A stretch of DNA of 64,000 nt from Pegea sp. RAD2-039. Lineage: Eukaryota > Chordata > Thaliacea > Salpida > Salpidae. The notes under the pieces are model-generated. The model was not told the origin of the DNA and searched no databases. It saw nothing but the letters and a program-made list of their open reading frames with translations. This document shows, piece by piece, positions 49,199 through 62,700 of this stretch. Numbering within the stretch: position 1 is the stretch's first letter; the number at the start of each line of letters is the position of its first letter. Location: the NCBI GenBank assembly GCA_034620365.1, contig JAQGEQ010000299.1:620001-684000 (forward strand). The letters are read 5' to 3'. The translations under genes were made by a program, and so were the position numbers.

Positions 49199-52100
49199 TT
49201 TCTTTGAAAATGATTAACTTTTGAAAAATTTTATAATTTTCTAATTCTGAAAAATATATCAGTTTATCTATTAGTATTATTTCCTAAATAATTATTCTTA
49301 AATTGAAAATTATGCAAACTAATCAGAGAAATGACTCATAAGATCTTCTATCAATAAAATCAAAGTAAATAAATACACCAGGAATTGTAAAATATAAAAA
49401 TTCAGACTTTGAGATATCATCTAAATATTTCAAATTGATTTTTGCCTCATAAGTGAGTTTAAATAACTAAAAACTATAAATTTTATCAATTACTAATAGA
49501 AATTACTAAAAACAGATTATTATTAATCTTAATAAAACCAAATTTAACAATCACAGATTTATATAAGTTATCAAAATAAATAAAAGTTATGCTTTTTAAA
49601 AAGTCATAAAATAGTCTCATAAAAAATTGAACTTGAGATCTCTTTGATTATGCTTATTCAAAATAATTTATACTAATGCAATATTTAAATTTATTTCCAA
49701 TAAAATTTCAAAAATATATAAAGAATGATAAATTATTAGCCAAATCTAAACAAATTAGCTAAAAAAACAAAAACAAAACAAGTCATATAAGTGGCAAAAA
49801 CTAGTTAATCTAAAATATTTTTAAATATATATTAAATTACTTTTATTCAAATTAAACTATAAAAAATTTTAATATACTCAGAGTATAGTTATGAAAAGAA
49901 TGTTATTTGTAGAGATTAAATAAATTTGTAGAGATTTATGTAAAATAAAAATATAACAGATCATTTTTAAATAACTAAAAAGAATAAATAGAAGTAATTG
50001 TTGGAAAATAATTTCAAAAATAGGCTAGTAAGGGGTAAAGTTGAAAATTTCAAGAATATGTTTATTCTAATGATCTTCTAAAGAAGTCAAAGAGCTTCTA
50101 GTAATAATTTAGCAACTTAATTAAATTGAATATGAACATCGTAATGAACGTGTTTAAAACATATCTTAATTGGACGAATCAAGAAATGATTTAAGAATTT
50201 AAACACATTTATTAAATTATTATTTCTAAGTAGTTATTTTACACAAAATCGAAAAAAGTCTAAAAGCAATTAATTTTTAAAAATATAAGTAATAGAAAAA
50301 GAAATTATCAAAATAAGATTATTTTAATCCTTTATATTAAGTAAGAATATTTTTTATAAAAACTGTTTCTATTTAAAATAAAATTTAAATACAAAAGTAT
50401 ATCAAACTAGAATTTGTTAGAAACAAAACTGTTTTTATTGCTAAAATTTTGTAATTTATTAATAACTTGTCAATTCTATGTCACCCAAAATTTTAAATAA
50501 CATAAACAAATTAATAGTTGTGTGATTAACGTTTAATGATTTTACAAACAATTTCTTCAAATCAGTAATAATACAAAAAGTAGTTAATAATATTCAAAAT
50601 AATCGTTGTGTAAATAGAGTAAGATTGTATTTTTTTCCTGTTGCTTTATTTTTTTAGTGTATAGAATTAAAAAGATTCAAACTACGTTACTTAAATTCCA
50701 TACTGAATTAATTACAAGAAAATTGTTTTAAGTATCTTTTGCTTCTAAAAGTAAAGCCAAAGTATCTATCTAATCAATAAAAGATGAATCACAAAAATGA
50801 TTATTTATTGCTTTTTAGCAAGCTTTTGAGCAACAGCTTCCTGTAAGTAATCATCTGATGCTTCTTATTGTTTTAAACTTGTTTTGCATTCGAATATCAA
50901 CTTAAAATTCAATTAATGTATCTGTTATTTACTATTATTCCACTCAAAACATAAAATTTCTTTCTTTGAGTATAAGTTCAATCTTTGTAGTCGAGTAAAA
51001 GTTTGTTGGAGTAAGTTTTAAAAAGATGTAGTATGGAGTCCTTTTCGCCCGAGAACGGACATGCTGTAAAATAGGGCAGAAATTACGGAGATCCAATTGT
51101 TGCTCATGCAGCAAAATGTTATTTTCCGTGCCAATAGGTATGTGACAGAACATACGGACTTATGCAGCTACGCCTAGCTGGCGTCGAAGGAGCTGTCGAA
51201 CAACACTAAGTTATAGTAACAAAATGCTTACGATGTTCAAACTCCTGCTTTAAATTTGGAAATTTGCGTCTCCTAAAAGTGTTGTTCTACCCAGTTTTCT
51301 TATGAGCTTTTCCTTGTTGTAAAACACTTCAGAGACGGAACAAAGATGTAGGTCAATAAAAGGTTTAAAAAATGAAATGTATTTTTCATTTTTCAAAATT
51401 TTCATATAACGATTTTTCTTTTACTGAAATACACAGAAATATCTAGCAAGAATATAGTGATTTAAAACGGTAAAATCAAACTTATAGCTTATGTAAAAAA
51501 GTAATTATCGGTTATTAAACTTTCAATCTAAAATTTATCGGATTAGTTTATAAATACTAGTAATAGTTTAACGTTTCCTAAATTCATTATACAGTAAAGA
51601 TACAGATAAATGCCAATATTCTTCAACAAATTTAATTTCTAAAGTACCTCTACCAGCATTTATCATGTTATCATTTCTACCTACAATTATTTCATTTTTA
51701 AACTGCGGTTGTTCTCTTAAAGTTACGAGTTTCACTTTTTAATTAAAAATTAAAAAATTATAAATCTTTGCAGCTTTAGTTTTATTTTACTTTAATCTAC
51801 CAAAAAATATTTACATATTTTTTGATGGCAGCTATTGGTTTATTATTTTACATTTTTAGATTTCAAAAAGTTAATAGGGCTTTTGTAAATTTTTGCATAA
51901 AAGCCATTTTCAGAAGATTGTTTAATAAGCAGCATTAGTTAGTATCTCTTTGTAAAGGTTTTCAACTTGAATGGTTGTAAAATTTTAGCGTGATAAAATT
52001 ATGACTTTCACTAATTACTATTTTCATATAGCTCAGATATTTTCTTAAATATTATTTCTTTTCAGCTTCTACCTACTTTTATTGATTTAATTTATAAATT

Positions 52101-53029
52101 TTATACTTAGATAGTTTTATCAGTTCTATTGCTTTCTCAAAGTAGTTGTATATTTCTTATCTAAATATGATGACTTCTTAGTTATGAGTTTTGGATTTTT
52201 CAACGTGTGTTTTTTAATAGACAATATTTTTTTTAATTTAACCCATTGCTTAGATTGTTTAATTAATTTCAGTAAAATATTTTTCATACAGAAAAACTTC
52301 TGTAATTTTAATAGAGTTGAACTTCTTTAGGTGCTGTTTTATATTTGAATTATATTTTGTTTATTCTTAAATGTTTTATTCAATGATTTAGTGTAACAGA
52401 AAACCTATTCTAATTGTTCAGCTTATTTCTTCTTTTTTTCCTTCTATAATTCTAGCTTTAAATAGTTTTTCTTTAATTTGTTCAGTTAAATTAATTTAGC
52501 ATAAATAAAAATCAATTTTCAGTAAACCAGTTTATAATATTATATTTAAATCTTTATAAAACTAGAATTATTGTCTAGTATAAAGTTTTTAGCTATTGTT
52601 AATTTATAACATATGCAATGAAATTCTGGTGACTTTAAATTTTTGTCTTTATTTAGGTGTTAATATGTTTTTATCTACTTTTATTCCTTCATATTGTGGT
52701 TTTAAATATATTTATTATTATTCTTTAACTTATTTAATAATGATAAATATTTTATTTTCTATTGTTTTTTTAATAAATAAGGTTTTTGTCAGTCAGGGTA
52801 ACAATTGTATTTAAAAATATTTTGATTCTTTTATTTTTATATATTTTTTTTATTAGCTTGATACTTTTAATCTTTATAACAAATTATATTTTAGTATTTG
52901 ATAAATTTATGAAGCATTTTGTTGATACCTGAAATTATTAAATCAAATTCTGTCATCTGGAATAATTTCAAATCAATTTTTTACAGATTAAAAAGTATCT
53001 TTAACTTTTATATTCTTCAAATTTGAACT
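49199..53029. other. Intergenic, no gene seen
   Basis: About 3.8 kb of extremely A+T-rich DNA between the divergent PRMT3 (-) and TMA7 (+) genes. The only compositional break is the G+C-richer island near 51035-51350. Open frames are short and low in complexity. Confidence 0.5.
51035..51350. other. G+C-richer island, possible repeat
   Basis: Sequence such as CTTTTCGCCCGAGAACGGAC and CTACGCCTAGCTGGCGTCGA stands out against a background of nearly pure A/T. No open frame of useful size and no clear tRNA arms. A decayed SINE or other insertion is possible. Confidence 0.3.
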
Positions 53030-53471
<442 letters not shown>

Positions 53472-53609
53472 AATCTTGCTTGTAGTTGACGTTTTCAAAA
53501 CTGAAATAATAATAAACAGTTTGTAGTCAATCTGATTTAGTTTCTTGTATCTGTTATAGTTTCATGTGAGGTTTTACATTAAATGTAATAATATCTGTTA
53601 GCTGCAAAT

Positions 53610-55940
53610 GATTACAGTAAACGTGAAAGAGGTTTCTTGAAGAGAACATCTCTCGCTAACAAACATTCTCACAACTAATATATAATTATAGATTTTAAGT
53701 TGAAAATATAAAAAGATGTATCACATGCTATTTCAGTAGTCCCCAAACAATATGACAGTGAACAGATTTATAATAATATATAAAAAAAGGAAAAAATCAC
53801 AGTTTAGAAATGGCTATGTCGGTAATATTATAACGGTTCAACTTCTGCTTGAACAACACGAGCTTACTTCGACATGGCAATGTCTGATGGTAGCTGGTTC
53901 CATGTAATAATTGTGCGATATGAGAAAAAATTTGCTCTGACCAATGTACTAGGCGATATAGGCTTATTAAGGTGTAATGTGTGTCGTCTAAGTTGGTATA
54001 ACTTGAGGGAAGGACTAATAGAAAAGAAATAATCAAATTTAAGGTCAATTTGTGGATTATTTTTTTAAATAAGAATTTATAATAAGGTAGACAAGGTTGA
54101 TTGATTTTCCAAAGATTTTGGAAACATAATCGCGCCATTTAAAGTCAGATGATAGAGTAATGCCAAGGTCTAGGATTGAAGATACTTGTTGAATAATAAA
54201 TCTATTGATGGAGTATTGGTTCAAGCAATTTACAGCTGGTTTACGAGAAAAAGTTAACAGTTCAGACTTTGTGGGCTGGATTCTGAGCTGCCATTTCATA
54301 GATCAATTTTCTACAGTGTGTAGTGCAGTTTGAAGAATTGCAAGATAATAGCTTTATGTCATATGCATACACAAACACGCTGGAATCATCTACTGTTTCT
54401 GATAGTAGCTTAACAATTTTGAATATTCGGAAATCAAACTAAAAATAGAAATGATGACTACCAACAGTTATTTTGCCTAGTTTATTCATTTTAACCTAGT
54501 CTTCTAATAATGTCTTCAATGAAAATTAAAAAGAGAAGGGGTCCCAGAACGGAACCCTGAGGAACTTTACTGGTGATTTGACTAGGATTATACAAAGATC
54601 TTTCAACACGAGTTTGTTGGATTCTACCCAATAAACAATCTTCAATCCACTTTAAGATAAAGCTGCTGATTTTTAATTTTTTGTAAAACAATAATGATCT
54701 TGTTGTGTTGGACAGAATCGAACGCCTTAGCAAAGTTGAGATATAAGATGTCACAAGGAGTATTAGTTTCATAATTGGCTGTAAGCTCATTACAAAAAGT
54801 GAGATGTTGAGTCAGGGAAGATCTCCGTTTCACAAAGCCATGCTAGATATCAGATGTTAGATAGTGTTCCATGAAATGACTGGTCATATGATTGTAAATG
54901 AGTTCTGGAGATAACTGAAGTCAACGAAACTGGTCTGTAGTAAAGTGCGATGTTTCAGAAATCTACTCAACACCCGATAGAAACACATTAATACCATCAT
55001 AATTTCCACAATAAAAATTCCGTTTGCTTCGAGTTTTAACGTTAATGGAAAAAATCTTGAATTCAATCATGTTGTGATCGCATGTTAGAGCAAATTTTAT
55101 TTTTGATCAACGCAGATAAGGTTCTCAGGGTTTGATGTGATAAGAAGATCCAAAGTATTACCACTAACTTAAGTTTGAAAGGTAATCACTTGAGATAGGT
55201 TATTGGCATCAAGGAAGCTTACTAAAGCATGACTTAAAATGGCTGAGTTGGGATTTTCGCTTTCCAAGTTAAACGATTTTCCCATAAATATTAAATTCGG
55301 GTTATTTCATCAATCAATTTTACTAAAATTTAAATCCCCAAAAATATATAACTCAGGACACATGACACTCTTCAGAGCCTTCAATAAGGCCTTAACAGCA
55401 ACCCCGTCATTAATCTTAGAGGGTGGTAGGTATATATAAAACGAGAAAATTTAAACTTAGAGTAATGAAAATCAAAAGCGATAATCGCAAATCCTGGAAA
55501 AATAATAGGATCGATCTAAATTCTAGAGATCATGGGTGCAATCGATGTTTTTTGAACTGCGCAAACACCGCCGCCTCTATCATACAGTCTATCACAACGC
55601 AAAACACAAAAAAGATTACCGTCAAACAGAAAAGAATCAGGATAAAACGGTTTCAACCAAGTTTCAGTAATAACAAGAAATGTGAAATCTTGAGAATGCA
55701 AAAGATCTTTCAATTGGAAAATTGTGTCAATAATCGACCGTGCGTTGAAGAACATGCATGAAGAAAGAATGTGAGAGAAGAATTGTATTTTTGACGCTTG
55801 TGAGATTTGATGATAGGCTTCTGTGAACTGATATCTTGGGCTGGAAGAATGGTATTCACATTTGTGTGCAAGAAGCATGTGAAAAAAGAAGATGAGGGAC
55901 CAGTGGTTATTTTCCACTTCCGTTTTTTGAAAAAATAAAC
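53610..55940 (-). mobile_element. Decayed LINE-type (CR1/Jockey-like) retrotransposon
   Basis: Minus-strand fragments in the right order for a non-LTR element. At 55917-55516 the start of an endonuclease: FFNARSI...LKDLL....FTFLVITETWL, the usual N-terminal motif of APE-type endonucleases. After frame breaks, at 54833-54491 a reverse transcriptase core: ILYLNFAKAFDSVQHNKI (motif A, where the usual catalytic Asp is Asn) and VPQGSVLGPLLFLIFIEDI. At 54299-54057 the C-terminal thumb-like part with ILDLGITLSSDFKW. The frames are shifted against each other and interrupted by stops, so the copy is dead. The 3' untranslated tail (53610-53850) is shared with two truncated copies elsewhere in the window (32355-32600 and 5535-5665). 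Confidence 0.85.
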
Positions 55941-56788
55941 TTGTTTATCTGCTCATTATGTTTTGATAACATTCTATTAGTTTTTTATGTTAAACTTTGT
56001 TATTAAAAGCCGATCTTCTCAAAGTCAAACATGGTTGTCAATAAATTAAAAACTATTTTATCTATAAATCTTTTTATTGCAACATTTAATTTTGTCCTAT
56101 GTATTCTAATTTTCAATAAACTTTTTGGGTTTCTTCAAGTTCAATTATGCTTTTCAAGAACTTCTTGATTACAAAAAAAGATTAAAATTGTGATCTAAAA
56201 TGAATTTAGTTAGATATAAAACTATGAAAACTGGTTCAGATTCTTTTACTGCTTCTGAGTTTTTGTTGAATTTATTTTAATTTTTGAAATGATATTTGTG
56301 TAAGACCTACCTAATATTAAAATTGACTATCTTTGTCAAAGTGCTGACGATTAGTTCCTATTTAATTTTGGTTGAAGTTAATTTTTTAGCATAGACTTTT
56401 AGAAATATGCTTAGATATCAACTTTCTGAACCTTATTGTAACCCAACGGTTAGATTCATGTAACATAGTTTTATTTGATGATCAAAAGTTATTGATAAGT
56501 AGATAGGATACAAATCAAAAATTTAAAGAATGTCGATCTAAATAATGTTTTCATGAAAATGAATTTGTTGGTAGCTGACGAATCTGATTGAAATTTATTA
56601 TAAGCACTACTTTAAGAAAGTAAAAAGTTATGATATATATCGATAATATTATTATTGATTATTAGAGTAGCTTGGTACAAAGTTGTGTTTACCGATAATT
56701 ATTTTAGAAGACCTTTATCTACGATATTCAAAAAACTAATTTAAAGCTATAAGTCGAAACCATTCAAAAATAAAATTATACAAGGAAG
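55941..56788. other. Intergenic, no gene seen
   Basis: A+T-rich spacer between the 5' side of the LINE and the stop codon of the sushi gene; part of it is the sushi gene's 3' untranslated region. Confidence 0.5.
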
Positions 56789-59700
56789 TTATATAGGAAT
56801 ACAGTCAGGAGCAGACAGAAGCATACTTCCGTCTACGGAGCATAAACGGGATGCCAATGGTGTGGACAGTTGGTAGCCTAGATTACAAACGTATTTAAAA
56901 GTTGTCAAGACTGGAAACTCTGTTTGCCCCTTTGGAATGATGTAGCCGTTGTCGGGTTGATCTGGTGTGCAGGTTTTGACTGAAGTTGAGCCAGTGTCGC
57001 TTTCAGCTAAGAAATTTAAGAATCTAGTTAAGAAGATTAAGTTTTTGACACTTTCACTAATTTTGAGATTGTATAAGTTTTTTTCGGGAATTGAGTTTAT
57101 ATTATTTTATGATTTAAAATTTTTTATCAGAAAAGTATAATAGAAAAATCGAATAGTTGTTTTAGTAAATAAAACAAATTGTAAATATACAAACCGATAC
57201 ACTGTGGTGCTCCAGGAATGATAAGACCTCCATAAAGACAGACAGACTCAACTGGGCCTTCTGCTTTATAACCAGAATCACAACCATATGAAATAATTGA
57301 ACCAATTGCATAAACACCAGTATTCACAAAACCATTATCTGGTGCTTTAGGGGTACAAGCTGACGAACCTAATAATTTATTTTAAAGATATCAACTAATT
57401 TTATATATTAATTTTTATAATGCAATTATTTAAGAATTTAATATAAAATTTCAAATTTTTTGGATGAGTTATTTGATATGCTTGTACTGAATATTATTCT
57501 ATCATCAAGCGCAAGATTTTGGGGCAAGAAAAGTTTTTCTTTGCGTGGTGTTATTAGCCGAGGTGCTAGATCAACCAAAATAGTTTTTATTTTATCTTTG
57601 GGTCTTATATAAAATTAAAACTTGAGCCGTAGTTTTAAAACTCAAAAATTGTAGCCAGACGGGACACAGTTTTCATTTTTTCAATACCTTTCACTCTTAA
57701 GGTTGACTGACATTATTAATAGCAAACAACTCATTAAATCACTCACCACTAGCATCCAGACTACATTTAGGAAGTACAGAGAGCTTTCCATCAGGCTGAC
57801 AAATAGAAGATGGGGAACCAGACATTTGATAACCAGGGAAACACTCGAACAATGCGACATCTCCAACTTGATAAGAAGTTACATCAGAGATAGCAAAACC
57901 ATTATCAGGGTAGATAGCTTCACATCTTACATCTCCAGCTGAAAAAGATTTTCATGTACAAGTGAAAAATTGAATAATTGAATCCTCACCTAAACGGCAA
58001 GTTGAAGAGATCTTTCCGAATGTTCCGTCAGGCAAACATGAATAAGTTTCTTCACCATCCAGTTTATATCCATCATTACATGAAAGTGTTATTCCCGCTC
58101 CAACATTATATAAAGTCAAGAGTGGGAAGATCTTTCCATTCTCCAAAGAAAGAGGATTGCAAAAAGTTTCCGATCTCGCTAGAAAGGAGATTGAAGATTA
58201 ACGAAATACGTTTGTGGTTTGTTTTTTAATTTACTTACAGCAAATTGGTACTTCAGCAGAGAACTTTCCATCTACTTGACACTGAGCTTCTGAACTACCT
58301 AATACCTTATAACCATCTAGACATTTGAAGCTGATAGTTTCACCAGCTTTCCAAGCACGCTTTCCTGATGGTAGCACTTTACCATTTGGTAGAGACGAAG
58401 TAAGCACGCATAAGACTACAAGATGTTTAGATTAGTTATCTATCTTCTACACATTTCTTTTAAACTTCACCTGGAGCACATACAGAAACAGCTTCCTGGA
58501 AAGTTCCATCTGACAAGCATTTGAGTTGACCACTCTTAACAAGCTCAAATCCAGGTTTACAAGTGACAACAGCAACTTCATCCACATTGTAAGTCGGTTT
58601 TTGAAATGGTAATGCGTTTTTAGGAGTTGGAGGTGCTGGGCATGTTATTAAGTTGCTTTCTGTAGTGGCTGGTGCTTTGGTTGTTTCTGTTTTTTTTAGT
58701 TTTTAAAGTTATTAAGATCCTGTATCAAACTTTGAGTTATAAAAGTGCTTAGTACTACCTGCTTCACATGTATATTTGAAAGAAGAAAAATTTCCGTCAA
58801 AATCACAATATACTTGATCGATTCCAACCAATAAAAACCCATTTTGACATTCAAGTTGTACAAATTCAGTTGCTTTGTAAGTAACTCGATCTGGTAGTTT
58901 GGAGTTTTCTGGTAAATCTGATAGAGTGCACGTAGTTTCAAACACGTTTGATGTTGTTGTGGCAGCAGTTGTTGTAGAAGCTGTAGTCATCGTATTTCCT
59001 AGAGGAGGACATAAGTTTTTTAAAGCATTCAGAAAGTGTGCGAAACATCTTCACCAGGTAAACACAAAACAAACGTTGATGAGAATTTTCCATCTTCCAT
59101 ACAGACCAGTTCTTCATTTTGTAATAAAATATAATTATCCAGACATTTCACTGTTAACACTTCACCAACATTGTACTCAGTCTTCAGAATAGGCTGAGAA
59201 TTAGCAGGAGGTTCGGTATAAGAACAAGTTACAGTCTTTTCTGCTCAACGAAAAATTGAAGATCACAAGACATCATTTTAATCTAGAAATAAATCAAACC
59301 TTTAATACACGACGGATTAATACTTCCAAACGTTCCATCTTCTTGACAAACGGCACTTAAAGTGCCAGCTGGATTGAAACCTGGTTGACACTTGAAAGTC
59401 AGAGTTTCGCCAACTTTGTAGTAATAAATATCTGGTGGACTTCCGTTTTCAGGAAGTGTAGGCACACTACACATGATAACTGGATCAACTGAAATCATAA
59501 CTCCGCTGTTTACAAGTATGATCGTAAAATGGCTTTACCTATACTACAGGATAAGTTCAGATCTCCAAATGTTCCGTCGGATTTACAACTTGCAATCAGG
59601 TCACCGACTGGTCGGTAATTATCCCGACATTGAAATACAACAACATCACCAAAGAAATAGATATCTTTCGAAAGAGCCAATCCGTTTTCTGGGACAGTCG

Positions 59701-62700
59701 GAGGAGAACAAGTAACTGAATGATTGAAGAATATTATTTTGGGATGTAACTATTTGAAAAATTTTACTTTTTGAGCATTCGATAGTGATGTTACCAAACG
59801 TTCCATTTGCTCCACACGTAGCTGAAAGACTTCCTGATGGTTTATATCCTCCGCTGCATTGAAACTTGATCGTTTCTCCGAATGAAAAAAAGGGACTTTC
59901 AAAGAGTAGACCCTTTTCAGGAAGATCAGGAGCAGGACATTGTACTAAACAGAAACAAAATTAATAAAAAACCTGTTTCAATTATTTTAATGATATGAGT
60001 TAGAAAGAACAACACAAACCTGGAGTACACTTGGTATCAAAGGTTTCAAATAAACCATCAGCACCACATGTAACTTGTCGGGTCCCGGATAATATATAAC
60101 CTTCCGAACAAGCAAATGTAAACTCATCACCAAATGAGTATGATGATTGGGAAGGAGTCACTCCGAAATTAGGAACAGCTGGGGCGCGGCAAGTTACTGG
60201 AAAAGAAGTTTCAAGAGACAATCTCAGAGTTGATTCGTCACTTTTTACCTAAAGAGCAGAAAATTGTCGAAGCACTGAACCTTCCATTCGCCTGACAAAC
60301 TGTTTTGGAATCTCCGATTAAATTGTAACCAATTTGACATTGAAATTCGAGCTCTTCATTAAAATTGTAGATATCTTTTTCGAATTCAACGCCACCTTCT
60401 GGAACCTCCGGTGAAGAGCATTGTACTAAAATAATAATCCAGAAATTATTTGAAAGATTATCTTAATCATCAAACAAACCTAATAGACAAGTTGAATTTG
60501 AAGTTTCAAATATTCCGTCTGATCCACAACTAGTTTGAGGTGCTCCTGACAACACGTACCCTTCTGAGCATTCAAATTTATATGCTTCACCATAAGAGTA
60601 AACTTCTTTGCCAGGTGCTACTCCAAATTGTGGAACAACCGGTGGTGGACACGTGACTATTTCATGAGAACAAAGAGCTAAGCAGATTTGTTAATCAAAT
60701 CTTCAATACCTCTTTCACAGCGGAAGCTGTAAGCACTAAATGATCCATCAGCCTGGCACACGGCTTTAGTATCGCCGACTGAATAGAATCCAGTTTGACA
60801 CTCAAATTGAATTTCTTCAGTAAATGAATAAAAGTTTTTCTTGAAAGGAACACTTCCATTAGGAAGCGATGGAATTGGACATTGAGCTGAAAAGTCAAGT
60901 TTCAAATAAAGTTTTTAATCAAAATAATAGTGACCTGGTGAGCAAGCAGCACGAGCTGTTCCAAACGAGCCATCAACACCACAAGTGATTGACCCTGTCC
61001 CAACTACTATATAACCTTCGCTACATTCAAATGTGAACTTATCTCCATAAGAGTAAGTTTTTTGAGCAGGTTGGACCCCGAATTGAGGTATTGGAGGCAA
61101 GCGACAAGTCACTGACAACAAGAATGGGGTTCATGTAATCTGCTAAATCGGTTTTGATATCAACCTTTTGAACATTGGAACAAAGCATCACTAAAGACTC
61201 CATTTGCCCGGCAACTTGATGTAGTATCTCCAGTGAGTTTGTAACCAGGTTGACATTGGAACTGTATTTCTTCTTTAAAGACATAAACATCACGATCGAA
61301 GTCAAGTCCGCCTTCTGGTACACTTGGTGGGGGGCAAGTAACTTCAAAATTGAATTTAAGAGTCGAAAATATTTTTGGAATGAAATGGTTGCAAACCTAA
61401 TGAACAAGTTGTATCTACATCTCCAAAAAATCCGTCAGGACCACATTCAACAGATAGAGCTCCCAATAGGTTGTATCCAGTTTCACATTCAAACGTGAAA
61501 ACATCTCCATATGCAAATGAGGATTGCGAAGGAGGGACAGCAAACTCAGGGACAATTGGGGCAGGACATGTTACTAGATGAGAAGTTGAATCAATTCAAT
61601 CATCACGAAAACAAAAAACAGTAAAAAGAAAAATACAACAAAAAATAGAATTAAATCTAATTTTAATTTCAAGATAACTCTTTGGCCACCAAGCCCAAAC
61701 TCTGCCTATGAGACAAGTTTATTTTAGCTCTAAGTGGCTGGAATTATTACAGATTAAAATCAACCAATTTACCATTTGAATAAACTTTATACTTTTATCA
61801 TGAATTTCATGCACCACATAGAATACGAACCAGAGTCAATAGAATTACAAACCTAAATTGTTACAACACTACATGAGCAATATGAGATTACAGATGACTA
61901 ACCTAAAGCGCAAATAAACAGAGCAGGACTGAATGTTCCATCGGACTGACAAACTGTCTCAGGGTCTCCAACTAATGTGTACCCTTCTTTGCATTTGAAC
62001 TCCACTTTTTCATTGTAAAGATAAGTTTCTTTCTCGAGAGGGGCACTACCGCTTCCAAATATTGGTGCCCGACATTGAACTGCCATACAAAGGTCAGAAA
62101 GCGAGTGGAAGGTGTCAAAAAGGAATACCTGGAGAGCAAACTGCATCTGAAGTTTCAAAGACTCCACCAAAACCACAAGCAATTTGATTAGTTCCTGTCA
62201 AAATGTACCCTTCTAGGCATTGAATGGTAAAGACGTCTCCAAATGCGTAATTCACTTGGACGGGAAGGACGGCAAATTCAGGAACAGCTGGTGCAGGGCA
62301 AGTCGCTAAAAAGAGAATCATAAAAGAAGAATCTGATAAGATTTGGAATTTAAACCTGCTGCACAAACAAATAAAGAAGCAGTGAAAGTTCCATCTGCTT
62401 GGCAAGTAGCTTTATTATCTCCCACAAGCTTGTAACCTTCACCACATGTAAATTTAATCTGTTCATTATAATTAAAAGCGTCCTGCTTGAATGGGACTGC
62501 TCCAGGTGGAAGAGAAGGAGCAATACATGCAACTAAAAGAACAAAATCATTAAGTAAGTGGTCAAAAGATAGCTAGGACATCAACCTTTAGAGCAAATCG
62601 GATTCGTGATTCCAAATGTGCCCCCGTTTCCACATACAGCTGTTTCAGTTCCAGTCAGAACGTATCCAAGAATACACTCGTATTTAAATACTTCTCCGAA

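Noticed and set aside
50944-51153. 69-codon minus-strand frame in the G+C-rich island
   Set aside because: Short, no homology recognised, and non-coding composition; treated as part of an unexplained island.
55239-55761. Plus-strand open frames
   Set aside because: They are antisense to the decayed LINE endonuclease and do not resemble proteins.
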